Shown here in pieces: positions 63,151-64,000 of a stretch of DNA of 64,000 bases; position 1 is the stretch's first letter, and each line of letters opens with the position of its first letter. Both the position numbers and the translations under genes were made by a program. Below the pieces are notes generated by a model. It searched no databases. It saw only the letters and a list, made by a program, of their open reading frames with translations, and was not told the DNA's origin. Where the stretch lies: contig NC_090322.1 in NCBI RefSeq assembly GCF_040869045.1, positions 269,664,662 through 269,728,661 on the forward strand, in the 5' to 3' direction. This stretch comes from Eurosta solidaginis (taxonomy: Eukaryota; Arthropoda; Insecta; Diptera; Tephritidae).

Positions 63151-64000
63151 CTGTAGAATAAAAAACAAAAAAATTTGTTACAATATATTAGATAACTTGC
63201 TGAGATTTACGGTTGTGGTAATATAAGATAACTTATTTAAACTTTAAATTAATCAAGTTAAATATGTACAGCATCTAACAGTAAAGTAGCATTGACATTT
63301 TTTTTGTTTTTTCAAATTGCGTTTATTAAATTCTTTCTATTTTTATTTTCGATATTTTAGCAAAAAACTTCTATAAATCTTGTGACTGAAACATTCCCCA
63401 TTTTGAATTTTACGAGTAAGCCAAAGTCATATGACTAATACTAAAATATTTTTACTAGCACATCGAAACTGACTCTTGGCTCTGACTGATATCTCTCTCT
63501 ATAAGCAACATAAAGACTGAACGAAAATAGGATTCAAGGGCTTGTGTAGCGCAATATATAGCTTATCCAACCCAATTGTCAACCCACTCAGTCAGTTTCC
63601 CAAAATACCACATATGGGAGAAAAATGGATTGAAGCAGTGTAGACGAAAGAAAAGTTGTTATGGACTCCTTGCGGGGAGGCACCTCGAAAACGCTCCGAA
63701 ATCAATTCGAACATAAACAAATTTTAGCGTAAAAAAATGTTTTCATACTTTGTAGGAAAATTTAAACCCCCAAAATTAAGGTGAGAGAGCAGGGCAACGA
63801 AACTGCATACTCAAAGAACTCCAAATAAAATGTTCAAAAATAGTCGTAGGGCCTCATTCTCTATTACGAAACGAACGTTCGTTTCGCCTCAGAGACGAAT
63901 CGCTAGTGTATTTGCACTATGTTAAATGATGGCAACATATCATTTGACAATTGCTTTCGCCTTTCCGATTGACATAAAGTAAGAAACGTAAAGGCCGAAC
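63151..64000. other. Flippase intron upstream of exon 1, right edge
   Basis: 63540-63590 is an inverted fragment of the repeat at 8969. A perfect 20-bp palindrome CGAAACGAACGTTCGTTTCG lies at 63867-63886 and may be the end of an element cut by the window. Confidence 0.5.

Overview
The window is AT-rich nuclear DNA from a higher fly, most likely a true fruit fly (Tephritidae) or a near relative. The reasons are short phase-conserved introns of 62-94 nt, TATGTATGTAC-type low complexity, hammerhead-bearing Penelope-like elements, tRNA-derived SINEs, and hAT, Tc1 and Ty3/gypsy debris. The species assignment is inference from this repeat landscape.

One host gene fills the window. A P4-ATPase (phospholipid flippase, ATP8B class, closest in my reading to ATP8B2) runs on the minus strand from exon 1 at 63150 to the last visible exon at 9928. 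I reconstructed 16 exons (about 1,065 codons) with GT-AG borders. Every junction phase agrees with its partner, and together they carry the flippase landmarks: DGET, PISL, DKTGT, KGAD, TGDK and GDGANDV. The N-terminal exons lie right of 63150. The C-terminal tail lies left of 9928, or in an exon I cannot see. A 1,161-bp open stretch at 51405-52565 has phase-0 borders and sits between the phosphorylation-site exon and the nucleotide-binding exon. It may be a cassette exon or an alternative first exon.

The large introns are packed with mobile DNA. Left to right: a ~300-bp tandem array split by a head-to-head Penelope dimer (411-7264, 13-bp target duplication); a tRNA-derived SINE-like unit; a LINE split by a foldback element carrying a 118-bp satellite (14564-15809); a three-layer nest in which a second Penelope family (18050-24225) holds a hAT-like element with CGG arrays (19941-23219) that itself holds another Penelope copy; a Tc1-like element; two short hAT MITEs; a recent internally deleted Ty3/gypsy element with identical 593-bp LTRs (31875-35444) inside an older TIR element; a 640-bp foldback hairpin; three copies of one tRNA-derived SINE; a MITE holding two further elements (50153-51370); and a second foldback/satellite element (60893-62772).

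No bacterial gene, CRISPR array, rRNA or canonical tRNA gene was seen. The most unusual signals are the paired 117/118-bp satellite arrays whose units carry a CTCF-like core, the possible ~387-codon flippase insert, the in-frame Gag-protease-integrase-tail fusion, and the hammerhead-like motifs at Penelope ends.
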